Source: Sphaerochaeta sp. (lineage in GTDB: Bacteria; Spirochaetota; Spirochaetia; Sphaerochaetales; Sphaerochaetaceae). Taken from it: a stretch of DNA of 64,000 nucleotides. Under the pieces are notes generated by a model, which worked only from the letters and a program-made list of their open reading frames with translations, was not told where the DNA came from and searched no databases. Both the position numbers and the translations under genes were made by a program. How positions within the stretch are numbered: position 1 is the stretch's first letter; each line of letters begins with the position of its first letter. Where the stretch lies: assembly GCA_018399495.1 (NCBI GenBank), contig JAGYOG010000003.1, positions 62,001-126,000 of the forward strand. Reading direction: 5' to 3'. Shown one piece after another: positions 1 through 10,000 of the stretch.

Positions 1-150
1 ACGGTTATTGCTGATGCAGTTGCAGTTGTTCCTGGTCTGGAGCGAATTGGGGGACGGACAGTGCGGTACGTATCTGAGCAGTATGATGATGTGTTCCACA
101 TGATTTTGACCATAGCTATGCTTGGTGGTAAATTCGCTCAGTTTACATGA
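1..150 (+). CDS. C-terminal fragment of a peptidase, probably M55 (DppA-like) D-aminopeptidase (partial)
   Basis: Frame 1 open from base 1 to TGA at 148-150, reading ...VPGLERIGGRTVRYVSEQYDDVFHMILTIAMLGGKFAQFT; the ERIGxRTVRY tail resembles M55 C-termini; directly upstream of dpp-type ABC genes. Confidence 0.55.
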   Translation, partial: TVIADAVAVVPGLERIGGRTVRYVSEQYDDVFHMILTIAMLGGKFAQFT

Positions 151-177
151 TGAGAAATACAAGGAAATGGAGTCTGT

Positions 178-1155
178 ATGGGTAAGTATATTATTCGAAG
201 ATTGATTATGATGATCCCTGTATTGCTTGGGGTAACCTTCATCGTATTTTTCATCATGTCCCTCACCCCTGGTGACCCGGCGGCCATCATCCTCGGAGAC
301 CAGGCAAGCGCCGAGGCCTTGGAAATGAAGCGAATCGAGTTGGGTTTGGACAAACCCTTGTTGGTACGCTATGCAACCTACATGGGAAATCTGTTCCAGG
401 GTGATCTGGGGTTGAGTTACCGAAACCAGATACCAGTTGCTTCACAAGTATGGGACAAGTTCCCCAATACTGCCATCTTGGCAATATCAGGCATCTTGGT
501 TGCACTGATCATTGGAATTCCCATTGGAATCCTTTCAGCAAAGAAGCAGTATACGGTCATGGATAATACCTCGATGGTATTCTCCTTGGTAGGAGTGTCC
601 ATGCCGAACTTCTGGCTTGGTCTACTGCTCTCCCTTTTATTTGCACTGAAGTTAGGTTGGCTGCCGTCCCAAGGCATGGGCAGGGGATTTATTGGACTGC
701 TAAGGTCATTGGTACTTCCTGCCTTGACCCTTGGTACCGGAGCTGCCGCAACGGTGGTCCGTATGACACGTTCGTCCATGCTGGAAGTAATCCGGCAGGA
801 TTATATCTCAACAGCCCGGGCAAAGGGAATTACGGAAAAACAAATTACCAAGAAACATATGTTGAAAAATGCCTTGATCCCAATCGTAACTGCCGTAGGA
901 CTTCAATTTGGCCTCTTGCTTGGTGGTGCGATGCTCACCGAGACCATCTTCTCATGGCCTGGCTTGGGACGGCTCATGGTTGATTCTATCACCAGTAAGG
1001 ACATTCCTATGGTACTGGGGTCTGTCATCTTCATGGCTGTCATGTTCTCGTTTGTGAACCTCTTGGTCGATATTCTCTATGCGTTCCTTGATCCAAGGAT
1101 CAAGAGCCAGTATTCCAAAAAGGTTGTTAGGAGACGAAGAGGGGTGGTGGTATGA
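178..1155 (+). CDS. Dipeptide/oligopeptide ABC transporter permease (DppB/OppB family)
   Basis: 325 aa; EAA loop DYISTARAKGITEKQI; typical DppB N-terminus. Confidence 0.93.
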   Translation: MGKYIIRRLIMMIPVLLGVTFIVFFIMSLTPGDPAAIILGDQASAEALEMKRIELGLDKPLLVRYATYMGNLFQGDLGLSYRNQIPVASQVWDKFPNTAILAISGILVALIIGIPIGILSAKKQYTVMDNTSMVFSLVGVSMPNFWLGLLLSLLFALKLGWLPSQGMGRGFIGLLRSLVLPALTLGTGAAATVVRMTRSSMLEVIRQDYISTARAKGITEKQITKKHMLKNALIPIVTAVGLQFGLLLGGAMLTETIFSWPGLGRLMVDSITSKDIPMVLGSVIFMAVMFSFVNLLVDILYAFLDPRIKSQYSKKVVRRRRGVVV

Positions 1156-2042
1156 AACAGCCGGTGGTAAAGAAACAGCGAACACTCGCAGCTGAGACAT
1201 GGAGACGATTCAAGAAAAACAAACTGGCCCTAACCGGTATGATAGTTATTCTTACTCTGGTTGTGATTGCACTCTCCACGATGGTGATTGATTTCGTCAC
1301 TGACAAGGCAATTTACAATGACTATGTGATCAAGCAAAATCTCCGCATGCGTCTGCAAGGTCCCAGTAGGGAACACATCTTTGGACTGGACGAATTTGGG
1401 CGTGATATTTTCATGCGAATGATATGGGCAGTTCGCTACTCCTTGTTCATGGGAACCATTGCCATAGCTCTCTCTACCATTCTGGGAGGTTTGCTGGGAG
1501 CTGTTGCCGGCTATTATGGAAAGATTTCCGATAACATAATCATGCGTTTCATGGATGTATTGTTGGCAATTCCCTCTATGCTTCTTGCGACTGCAATCGT
1601 GGCAGCACTGGGTACAAGTTTGACCAATGTGCTTATAGCAATTGCCATAAGCTATGTTCCCACCTATGCCAGAACCGTGCGGGCTTCGGTGTTGACCATC
1701 AAGGACCAAGAGTTCATTGAGGCTGCTCGGGCTATGGGAGCCAGTGATGTGCGGATTATTTTCAAGTACATTCTTCCCAATTCAATGGCCCCTCTGATCG
1801 TCCAGGCAACCCTCGGTGTGGCTGGTGCAATCCTCTCCATTGCTGGTCTTTCGTTCTTGGGACTGGGTATTCAGCCCCCGACTCCTGAGTGGGGATCAAT
1901 GCTCTCCTCTGCACGGGCTTATATCCGTGAAGGGTGGCATATCACGGTCATACCAGGACTGGGAATTATGATCACCATCCTGTCATTGAATGTTATGGGG
2001 GACGGCCTCAGGGATGCCTTGGATCCTCGTCTGAAAAATTAG
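1152..2042 (+). CDS. Dipeptide/oligopeptide ABC transporter permease (DppC/OppC family)
   Basis: LGLDEFGRDIFMRMIWAVRYSL and EAARAMGASDVRIIFKYILPN motifs; overlaps upstream permease by 4 bp. Confidence 0.93.
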   Translation: MKQPVVKKQRTLAAETWRRFKKNKLALTGMIVILTLVVIALSTMVIDFVTDKAIYNDYVIKQNLRMRLQGPSREHIFGLDEFGRDIFMRMIWAVRYSLFMGTIAIALSTILGGLLGAVAGYYGKISDNIIMRFMDVLLAIPSMLLATAIVAALGTSLTNVLIAIAISYVPTYARTVRASVLTIKDQEFIEAARAMGASDVRIIFKYILPNSMAPLIVQATLGVAGAILSIAGLSFLGLGIQPPTPEWGSMLSSARAYIREGWHITVIPGLGIMITILSLNVMGDGLRDALDPRLKN

Positions 2043-2050
2043 GAGATACC

Positions 2051-3040
2051 ATGCAGAATCCAGATGACATATTATCCATCGAAGATCTCACCATTCATTA
2101 TGAAACTGATGAAGGGAGCGTTCATGCCCTCAACGAGGTCTCTCTTGCAATGAAAAGAGGAGAAACGCTTGGACTGGTGGGGGAGACTGGCGCGGGGAAG
2201 ACAACCCTTGCAAGAGGAATCCTTCGCTTGGTTCCTTCCCCTCCTGGAGTTATTAAACAGGGAAGCGTATTTTTCGAAGGACAGGATCTTCTCTCACTGA
2301 GTGAGAGCAAGATGCGCTCAATCCGTGGAAGTCGTATCTCCATGATATTTCAGGATCCCATGACCAGTCTTAATCCTGTCATGACGGTAGGGGAACAGAT
2401 TCAAGAAGTAGTAGAGGCCCATAACAGGGACCTGAGACAAGATGAGATAATCCGCCAGGCAAATGCAATGTTGGAGATGGTTGGGATTCCTGCCGAGCGG
2501 AGCCATGAGTATCCCCATCAGTTTTCCGGGGGAATGAAGCAGCGGGTGATCATTGCCATCGCGTTAGCATGCAATCCTGTATTGTTGATTGCTGATGAAC
2601 CAACTACCGCGCTCGATGTGACAATCCAGGCACAAGTATTGGATATGATCACGGCCTTGAAGAAGCGGTTGAATACAGCGATGTTGCTCATAACCCATGA
2701 TCTGGGGGTTGTTGCACAGAACTGTGACCGGGTTGCCATCATGTATGCCGGACAGATTATTGAGCTGGGGAATCTCGATGACATTTTCAAAAGACCAACC
2801 CATCCCTATACCAGAGGATTATTAGGTTCGATTCCTTCCCTTACGAAGGATGTGAAACGCCTTAGTCCTATCAAGGGGCTGATGCCCGACCCAACGGATC
2901 TACCCCCGGGTTGCAAGTTTGCTCCCCGCTGTAGATTCGTAACTGAAGCCTGTGAGCGAGCAATGCCTGAACCCACCCATCTGAGCGAGACCCATCAGGT
3001 TCGCTGCATTTTAGCCGAAGCGGAGGTGAGAAATGGCTGA
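2051..3040 (+). CDS. Oligopeptide ABC transporter ATP-binding protein (DppD/OppD family)
   Basis: Walker [10 protein letters not shown], signature SGGMKQR, Walker [13 protein letters not shown]; start at MQNPDDIL inside the longer ORF. Confidence 0.92.
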   Translation: MQNPDDILSIEDLTIHYETDEGSVHALNEVSLAMKRGETLGLVGETGAGKTTLARGILRLVPSPPGVIKQGSVFFEGQDLLSLSESKMRSIRGSRISMIFQDPMTSLNPVMTVGEQIQEVVEAHNRDLRQDEIIRQANAMLEMVGIPAERSHEYPHQFSGGMKQRVIIAIALACNPVLLIADEPTTALDVTIQAQVLDMITALKKRLNTAMLLITHDLGVVAQNCDRVAIMYAGQIIELGNLDDIFKRPTHPYTRGLLGSIPSLTKDVKRLSPIKGLMPDPTDLPPGCKFAPRCRFVTEACERAMPEPTHLSETHQVRCILAEAEVRNG

Positions 3041-3986
3041 TGTCCTATTGCGAGTTGAACACTTGAAGAAATATTTTGATACCCCTGGTGGTACGTTGCA
3101 CGCAGTTGATGATATTTCCTTTGATCTGAATAGAGGGGAAACACTCGGTGTGGTTGGTGAATCTGGCTGCGGGAAGTCCACCTTGGGAAGAACTATCCTG
3201 CGTCTCTATGAACCTACCGATGGTACTGTATATTTCGAGAACCAAGAAATCACCTCACTCAGTAACAAGAGCATGAAAGTGCTGAGACGAGACATGCAAA
3301 TTATCTTCCAGGACCCGTTTGCTTCCCTGAACCCAAGAATGACAGTCAGTGAGATGATTGCAGAGAGTCTGTTGATCCAGAAGATATTTACCCGAAAACA
3401 GGGCCCACAGTTGCGTGCAAGGGTTACCGAATTGATGGATCTTGTGGGGCTCTCTTCCAAACTCATCAACAGCTACCCACACGAACTTGATGGGGGACGA
3501 AGGCAGCGTATCGGTATAGCTCGTGTTCTTGCATTGGACCCGAAATTTGTCGTGTGTGATGAGCCGGTTTCCGCTCTTGATGTATCCATCCAGGCACAGA
3601 TCCTGAACTTGATGCAGGACCTGCAGGATGAGTTTGGATTGACCTATCTCTTCATCACCCATGACCTTTCTGTAGTGAAGCATCTTTCGAATGACATCAT
3701 TGTCATGTATTTGGGGCAGATGGTGGAGAAAGCGCCTGCAAAAGAGCTGTTCTCCCATCCGATGCATCCGTACACCAGAGCGTTGCTTTCTGCCATTCCT
3801 GTTCCCGATCCTGATTACGCTGTGGACAGGGTGCTGCTCAAGGGAGAGTTGACAAGTCCAATTGATCCGGTGCCTGGTTGTCGGTTTGCAAAACGATGTC
3901 CATTTGTAACTGAAGCCTGTACCAAGGCCGATATTCCGCTTAGGGAGATTACCCCAGGACATTTTGTAGCTTGCATATTGGTTTGA
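3033..3986 (+). CDS. Oligopeptide ABC transporter ATP-binding protein (DppF/OppF family)
   Basis: [29 protein letters not shown]; signature is DGGRRQR rather than SGGQRQR. Confidence 0.92.
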   Translation: MADVLLRVEHLKKYFDTPGGTLHAVDDISFDLNRGETLGVVGESGCGKSTLGRTILRLYEPTDGTVYFENQEITSLSNKSMKVLRRDMQIIFQDPFASLNPRMTVSEMIAESLLIQKIFTRKQGPQLRARVTELMDLVGLSSKLINSYPHELDGGRRQRIGIARVLALDPKFVVCDEPVSALDVSIQAQILNLMQDLQDEFGLTYLFITHDLSVVKHLSNDIIVMYLGQMVEKAPAKELFSHPMHPYTRALLSAIPVPDPDYAVDRVLLKGELTSPIDPVPGCRFAKRCPFVTEACTKADIPLREITPGHFVACILV

Positions 3987-4039
3987 GATTGGGGTGCCCC
4001 TGTATGGGGGCAACTATAGAGACAAATAGGAGAAAGAAC

Positions 4040-5572
4040 ATGAAAAAAATCCTGACAGTGCTAGTGGTTTTATTGAGCAGTATTGCGTTGTTCGCTGGAG
4101 GAGCTTCCGAACGTGATGCTGATGCAGGTAGCGGAGGCTACAAAGACACCATCACCATCGGACAGGGAGCTGACGTAACCTCTTTCGATCCACACATCGG
4201 AAAAGAGACTCCTGCAGTTGCGGTTACCAACCACATCTTTGACACCTTGGTGGATACTGACCCGGTAACAGGTGAAGTGGTTCCCCAGATTGCAGAGAGG
4301 TGGGAAGTTGTTTCACCCGTTGAATACCGTTTCTTTATTCGCAAGGGATTGAAGTTCCACAATGGGGAAGATTTGACCGCTGATGATGTCAAATTCTCAC
4401 TTGACCGTGCCATCGCCAGTGGCTCAGTCTCCTACATCGTTGATTTCATCAAGGAAGTAAAGATTGAGGATGAGTATACGGTGCTGGTAACCACAAAGGC
4501 CCCGTATGGTCCGACGTTGCGCAACCTTGCTGTTCCCTTCGCAGGTATTGTCCCCAAGGACTATGTAACGGCAAATCCAGATGGACTAAAAACCAAGCCA
4601 ATCGGAAGTGGACCGTATAAGTTTGTTTCCTGGGCACAGAATGACAATGCCAAACTGGAAGCGTATGCTGACTACTACCAGGGCGCACCTGAGACCAAGT
4701 ATTTGGTTTTCAAGATCATCCCTGAAGCATCCCAGAGAACGATTGCCCTCGAGACCGGTGAGCTTGATATCTCCTACGATATCCTCGTATCAGACCTCAA
4801 GCGAATTGAGGAAAACAAGGACTTAGTCCTTCTTGAAGCTCCTTCCCTGACTTGTTTCTACATCTCGTTTAATATGCGCAAAGCTCCATTTGACAACCAG
4901 AAGGTGAGACAGGCTATTAACATGGCTATTGATCGCCAGCTCTTGGTCGATACTGTGAACAGCGGCACCGGCGCAGCAGCTGATGAGATAATCGCCCCTG
5001 CAGTATTCGGGTATTATTCCACGGGAGTGTGGGACTATAACCCAGAAAAAGCTAAGCAACTTCTCAAAGAAGCTGGATATCCTGATGGGTTTGAATGTTC
5101 TCTTTGGGTAAACAACAACCAGAGTCGTGTTGAAATGTGCCAGGCAATTCAGGAGATGCTTAGAGAAATCGGTATCACCGTGAAGGTTGAAGTCATGGAA
5201 TTCGGTACCTTTATCAGCCGTTCAACAGCTGGTGAGCATGACATGGGATATTTCGGTTGGGTAACTTCCACCAAGGATGCGGACTATACATACTACTCCC
5301 TCGAGCACAGCTCCCAGCAGGGCGCTCCTGGAAACCGTTCATTCATCGCTGATCCTGAAGTAGATCGTCTTGTTGATCTTGGTCGTACCAGTGCTGACAT
5401 GGATGTACGTCTCGATGCCTACAAGGATTTGGCCCTCGAGCTGAAGGAGATTGCAAACAATGCTCCAATCATCTACACCGCCATCACCGCAGGGACGAAC
5501 AATGCAGTGGAAGGTTTTGTGCTTGATCCAATTGGTTATCACAAGCTGGAAGGTGTGAAGGTAGCGAAGTAG
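4040..5572 (+). CDS. Peptide ABC transporter substrate-binding protein (SBP family 5)
   Basis: Signal peptide MKKILTVLVVLLSSIALFAGG; FDPHIGKETPAV...VPQIAERWEV...F.IRKGLKFHNGEDLTADDVKFSLDR. Confidence 0.93.
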   Translation: MKKILTVLVVLLSSIALFAGGASERDADAGSGGYKDTITIGQGADVTSFDPHIGKETPAVAVTNHIFDTLVDTDPVTGEVVPQIAERWEVVSPVEYRFFIRKGLKFHNGEDLTADDVKFSLDRAIASGSVSYIVDFIKEVKIEDEYTVLVTTKAPYGPTLRNLAVPFAGIVPKDYVTANPDGLKTKPIGSGPYKFVSWAQNDNAKLEAYADYYQGAPETKYLVFKIIPEASQRTIALETGELDISYDILVSDLKRIEENKDLVLLEAPSLTCFYISFNMRKAPFDNQKVRQAINMAIDRQLLVDTVNSGTGAAADEIIAPAVFGYYSTGVWDYNPEKAKQLLKEAGYPDGFECSLWVNNNQSRVEMCQAIQEMLREIGITVKVEVMEFGTFISRSTAGEHDMGYFGWVTSTKDADYTYYSLEHSSQQGAPGNRSFIADPEVDRLVDLGRTSADMDVRLDAYKDLALELKEIANNAPIIYTAITAGTNNAVEGFVLDPIGYHKLEGVKVAK

Positions 5573-5587
5573 TCGCTCGTAACACCC

Positions 5588-5627
5588 AGGGGTTGAAGGT
5601 CCACCGGGTAATGGTGGACCAACCCCT
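5588..5627 (+). terminator. Strong GC-rich hairpin after SBP gene
   Basis: AGGGGTTGaAGGTCCACC ... GGTGGACCAACCCCT inverted repeat, extended by AACAC/GTGTT outer arms. Confidence 0.6.
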
Positions 5628-5670
5628 CTCTGTGTTGCGTCATTGAGTTACTTGTTTATAGAGGTCATAC

Positions 5671-6750
5671 ATGATGAAAAAAGAAGACCTCATCCGGAGT
5701 ATCATGCGCATTAGTGATGCAAATGGTATCAGCGGATTTGAGGATGAAGTGCTTGCTGTTATTAGGGATGAAGGAAGTACCTTGGGAATGTTCAAGGAAG
5801 ATAGGTTACGTAACCTGTATCTCTATCGTTCTGAAAACAATAATGGGCTGCCTGTAGTGCAGTTGAATGCCCACACTGATGAAGTGGGATTCATGGTGAA
5901 GGCCATCCGTCCTGATGGGATGTTGGAATTCATTGCCATTGGGGGGTGGATTCCTACCAATGTTCCTGCCCACATGGTTCGCATCCTCAACAAGGATGGG
6001 GAATATATCCCCGCAGTGGTAGCAAGCAAGCCCCCCCATTTTATGAGTGAAGCTGAGCGGAATGCTCCATTGGATCTTTCCAAGATGGTCTTGGATGTTG
6101 GAGCAAGAAGCAGTGAGGAAGTAGTGAAGGAGTATCACATTGGCATAGCTGCTCCTGTAATTCCTGACGTCAATAGCAGATATGATGCAAAGCACGATTT
6201 GCTCATTGGAAAAGCGTTTGACTGCCGAATCGGGTGTGCAGGTGTACTGGCAACCATGAAAGAGCTTCAGGGTAAACAGCTGTCGGTAAATTTGGTTGGG
6301 GATTTTTCCAGCCAAGAGGAAGTTGGCACCCGTGGCAGCATCGTAAGCACCGAGCAGATCGGCGCTGATCTTGCCATTGTGTTCGAAGGATGCCCGGCTG
6401 ATGATACGGTAGTCCCTGAGTACCAGGCTCAAACGTGTCTGAAGAAGGGGCCGATGTTGCGACATATTGATGCTAGGATGATAACAAATCCACGGTATCA
6501 GCGGTATGCTCTGGATCTGGCTGAAGAGCTCGGTATTCCAGTACAGGAAGCAGTTCGTGGGGCCGGTGCTACCAATGGTGCTCCAATTCATCTCTCTAAC
6601 GGGGGAGTCCCTTCCATTGTAATCGGGGTGCCGGTTAGGTATGCCCATACTCACTATGGAATCAGTTCTGTGTTTGATGTGGAATCAGCAGTTGCTTTGG
6701 CTAGTGAGTTGTTGCTACGTATCGATGAAAAGGTCATCAGGTCGTTCTGA
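5671..6750 (+). CDS. M42 family metallopeptidase (aminopeptidase/endoglucanase-like)
   Basis: GISGFEDEV, NAHTDEVGFMVKAI, AFDCRIGC, SSQEEVGTRGS motifs. Confidence 0.9.
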   Translation: MMKKEDLIRSIMRISDANGISGFEDEVLAVIRDEGSTLGMFKEDRLRNLYLYRSENNNGLPVVQLNAHTDEVGFMVKAIRPDGMLEFIAIGGWIPTNVPAHMVRILNKDGEYIPAVVASKPPHFMSEAERNAPLDLSKMVLDVGARSSEEVVKEYHIGIAAPVIPDVNSRYDAKHDLLIGKAFDCRIGCAGVLATMKELQGKQLSVNLVGDFSSQEEVGTRGSIVSTEQIGADLAIVFEGCPADDTVVPEYQAQTCLKKGPMLRHIDARMITNPRYQRYALDLAEELGIPVQEAVRGAGATNGAPIHLSNGGVPSIVIGVPVRYAHTHYGISSVFDVESAVALASELLLRIDEKVIRSF

Positions 6751-7811
6751 TGGTTACACCTCGGCTTGGGTTCATGTTCCCTTTGGAATCTTCTTCTCCC
6801 TGGAGTAAGGGGTTTCTGAAAGACATCGGATCTGATCTGTACTATTTCATGTCTGGCCGGTGTGCTTTGTATGCATGCCTGTTGGATGCGAAATCGAATG
6901 ATGAAGACAATATTGCGTATGTCCCTGCCTATACTTGTGAAACTGTACTTGCTAGCTATGAAAAGGCAGGGCATACGCTTCGTTTTTATGACGTAGATGA
7001 ACATGAACTTACACCACTATTCAAAGAAGAAGACCTACAGGGCGTGTCTGTTCTCAATCTCTGCGGATATTATGGTTTCAGCCGATACGATGAGCAGTTC
7101 CTGGGGCTGTGTAATGATCAGGGTGTGAGAATAATCCAGGATACAACCCATAGCATGTTCTCCCGTGATGGACATTCCCCCTACGCTGATTACTGGGCAG
7201 GTAGCCTCCGTAAATGGATTGGTGTCGCCTGTGGGGGTGTTGGGATCAAGAAAGAAGGAACATTCTCTGTAGAACGTAGAGTGCCTGATTCAAAACACCT
7301 TGAAGGTCGATATCAGGCCATGCAATATCGCGAAGAGGCAGTACGCACAGGCAATCAGGCATTCGACAGGTTGGCTGGTGAGGTTTTCTGGGAAACAGAA
7401 ATGCGACTGAGGGAGATGTTTGATGTGTTTGGAAGTGATTCACTCTCCAAGAGAATCATCGAAACCTTGGATGTCGATACCCTTGTACAAAAGCGAAGAG
7501 ACCATTATAAGACCGTGCTTGCCCACTATAAGCCATCATTGCAGTACCAAGCAATTTTCCCTCATCTTGATAGTGAAACATGTCCAAGTCATTTTAGCTG
7601 GTATAGTGAAGACAGAAATCGTGCTCAGCAGTTTCTGTTGGATCATGGGATACGCAGTACGGTATACTGGCCCAAACCTCCGCAACTCATACAAGTGGAA
7701 CAGTATCCCCATGCAACATGGATCTATGACCATGTGATGAGTGTTCAGATTGACCAACGCTATGCAAAAGAGGATATGGAGTATCTCGGAAAGATGCTTT
7801 CCCAGTTATAA
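6750..7811 (+). CDS. PLP-dependent aminotransferase-like protein (DegT/DnrJ fold)
   Basis: YVPAYTCETVLASYEKAGHTLRFYDVD, IIQDTTHSMFS, candidate PLP lysine in WAGSLRKWIGV. Confidence 0.65.
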   Translation: MVTPRLGFMFPLESSSPWSKGFLKDIGSDLYYFMSGRCALYACLLDAKSNDEDNIAYVPAYTCETVLASYEKAGHTLRFYDVDEHELTPLFKEEDLQGVSVLNLCGYYGFSRYDEQFLGLCNDQGVRIIQDTTHSMFSRDGHSPYADYWAGSLRKWIGVACGGVGIKKEGTFSVERRVPDSKHLEGRYQAMQYREEAVRTGNQAFDRLAGEVFWETEMRLREMFDVFGSDSLSKRIIETLDVDTLVQKRRDHYKTVLAHYKPSLQYQAIFPHLDSETCPSHFSWYSEDRNRAQQFLLDHGIRSTVYWPKPPQLIQVEQYPHATWIYDHVMSVQIDQRYAKEDMEYLGKMLSQL

Positions 7812-7910
7812 CGGTCTCAACAGGTTTTTTTATTCCAGATCGTTTTTATCCTTTACTTTACAAACCTTCAGCAAGCTTCTATGCTTTTTTTACACGTAGG
7901 AGAGATATTA

Positions 7911-8357
7911 ATGCGTATACTCGATTATCTTACTGAATCTTCCATTTTGTTTCTCAAAGAAACTCATAAAGACCAGATACTTACCACCATGGCAAGAAAA
8001 GCTGCTGAAAGCAGATATGTATCCAACGAAGAGGCATTCGTTGAAGCAATTCTTGAGCGCGAAGCCATCATGAGCACGGGAATCGGTCTCCAAGTTGCCA
8101 TTCCTCATGCAAAGCTGAAAGGCATCAAAGAGTTTTTCGTGTTTGCTGCAGTTCTGGAAAAAGATGTTCCATGGGATTCCTTGGATAAGAAGCCAGTACG
8201 TCTGGTTTTTATGATCGGGGGCCCTGCTGACCGGCAGTCTGATTATCTCATGATTCTTTCCAAGATTACCTTGGTGATCAAGAACCCTGAACGCAGGAAG
8301 GCCCTCATGGCTGCCAAGACTCCCCAGGCTGTGCTCGATGCATTTGCCGATCTGTAG
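7911..8357 (+). CDS. PTS EIIA (fructose / EIIA-Ntr type) domain protein
   Basis: VSNEEAFVEAILEREAIMSTGIGLQVAIPHAKLKGIKEF, His in IPHAK. Confidence 0.88.
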   Translation: MRILDYLTESSILFLKETHKDQILTTMARKAAESRYVSNEEAFVEAILEREAIMSTGIGLQVAIPHAKLKGIKEFFVFAAVLEKDVPWDSLDKKPVRLVFMIGGPADRQSDYLMILSKITLVIKNPERRKALMAAKTPQAVLDAFADL

Positions 8358-8366
8358 GACCAGAAT

Positions 8367-9578
8367 ATGGAATTCCATCTGTTTCTCTATCTGGCTGCAA
8401 TTTTTGCAGCGGGGTATGGGAGTAAAGTACTCACGACAACCCTGAAAATTCCTGAAGTCACCGGCTATGTCCTCCTCGGTGTATTGCTCGGTGGGTCCTT
8501 GCTTAATCTTCTATCCACTGAAGTGTTGGATATTTTGAACCCTCTTTCTTCCATTGCTCTTGCCTTGATAGCATTCACTATCGGGATCGAACTGAAGCTG
8601 GATGTAATTAAACGGTTGGGAAGGAGCATCATAACCATTGTGACTTTCGAATGCATTGGAGCTTTCCTTGTCGTTTTCTTTGGCTTGTTCTATGTGTTCA
8701 AAACCAATCTCAATACTGCACTGCTGCTGGGGTCCGTAGCATCGGCAACGGCTCCTGCTGCAACGGTTGCCGTCATCAAGCAGTACAAGGCAAAAGGTAT
8801 ACTAACGTCAACCATTTTGGCAGTGGTAGGTATCGATGATGCTTTTGCTCTTATCATCTATGTCTTTGTGGAGAGTTTCGTCAGTTCCAATCTACTGGGT
8901 AGTTCTCTAGCAGTCGGCCCTATGATTGTTTCAGCTTTGCTCTCTGTTGCAATTGCGGTAGGACTTGGTGCTGTTTCTGCGGTTCTCTATATCCTGCTTT
9001 TACGAGGTAGGAGAAACAACGAGTGGGTAATGTTGCTCCTTGTAGCATTCCTGTTCCTGTTGCTGGGAGTCTGTGAGTTGCTTGGTGTCTCTGAGTTGCT
9101 TTCAATCATGGCTTTCGGAATGACTATTGTGAATAGTTCTGCCGTTTTGAGTAAGAAAAGTGAAACGGTGGTCTCCTCTTTCAGCCCTGTGTTCCTGGTT
9201 GCCTTCTTTCTCCTTGGAGGAGCCCACTTGGACGTTTCCTTGATTACCCAGATTGGATTGCTTGGGCTTTTCTATTTTGCAGCAAGAAGCATCGGGAAAG
9301 TTGGTGGTGCAACCCTTGGGGCCTTAATCGGACGCGCGCCGAAGAAAGTCCGGTTTTTGATCGGTTTCTCTCTCTTGCCGCAGGTCGGAGTTGCCTTGGC
9401 CCTTGCCTTGGCAATCAACAAGACCTTCTCATCTCCAGCTTTTGGAGAAACAGGGCAGGAGCTGGCGAGCTTGATTATCAATGTACTGTTGTTTACCACA
9501 ATCATAACTGAGGTCGTAGGACCCTTGCTGACACGGTTGGCTCTGCGCAAGGCGGGCGAAACGAATGAGCGGATCTAG
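8367..9578 (+). CDS. Cation:proton antiporter (CPA2/KefB-like, Na+/H+ exchanger family)
   Basis: Multi-TM; KIPEVTGYVLLGVLLGG, GIDDAFALIIYVFVE. Confidence 0.88.
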   Translation: MEFHLFLYLAAIFAAGYGSKVLTTTLKIPEVTGYVLLGVLLGGSLLNLLSTEVLDILNPLSSIALALIAFTIGIELKLDVIKRLGRSIITIVTFECIGAFLVVFFGLFYVFKTNLNTALLLGSVASATAPAATVAVIKQYKAKGILTSTILAVVGIDDAFALIIYVFVESFVSSNLLGSSLAVGPMIVSALLSVAIAVGLGAVSAVLYILLLRGRRNNEWVMLLLVAFLFLLLGVCELLGVSELLSIMAFGMTIVNSSAVLSKKSETVVSSFSPVFLVAFFLLGGAHLDVSLITQIGLLGLFYFAARSIGKVGGATLGALIGRAPKKVRFLIGFSLLPQVGVALALALAINKTFSSPAFGETGQELASLIINVLLFTTIITEVVGPLLTRLALRKAGETNERI

Positions 9579-9587
9579 GAGGAAATG

Positions 9588-9929
9588 ATGAATCTATTGC
9601 TTATGGTGCTCTCACAACTGGATTATAAGGAGGATGTGTTTCTGGCAATGCAGAGTGTCGGGATCACCAAAGCCTCCGTGTTCGATGCCAAAAGCATGGA
9701 TCGAAGCCTTGAGAGCGAATTCAGTCTTTTTACCGGATTCTTACACAGTAGAAGTGAGATGGAAGGGGAGCAGTTGGTGATTCTTGCCCCATTAGCTTCA
9801 GCTGACCTTGCAAAGGAGTTGCTTACCAACCTTGAGGCCGGTGGAATTCCTTTGAAACGTGAGTATATCCTTTCTCTTATGGTACTTCCTGTTTCTTATT
9901 GCTTTGACCAGTCAATTGGTCTTTGCTGA
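9588..9929 (+). CDS. Small protein, possibly PII-like ferredoxin-fold regulator, coupled to antiporter
   Basis: 114 aa; ATG a few bp after antiporter stop with SD AGGAGG; LLLMVLSQLDYKEDVFLAMQSVGITKASVFD resembles PII-like beta-alpha-beta start. Confidence 0.55.
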   Translation: MNLLLMVLSQLDYKEDVFLAMQSVGITKASVFDAKSMDRSLESEFSLFTGFLHSRSEMEGEQLVILAPLASADLAKELLTNLEAGGIPLKREYILSLMVLPVSYCFDQSIGLC

Positions 9930-10000
9930 AATTTTTTATTGAAAAATGGATTCTTGTCCTCTAGGATGACTGTAAGGATTTGTGAAGAGGGAGCCTCTAT

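Noticed and set aside
3255-4013. 252-aa minus-strand ORF
   Set aside because: Fully antisense to the well-supported OppF-type ATPase; no recognisable domain.
5806-6654. 282-aa minus-strand ORF
   Set aside because: Antisense to the M42 peptidase gene; composition typical of a shadow ORF.
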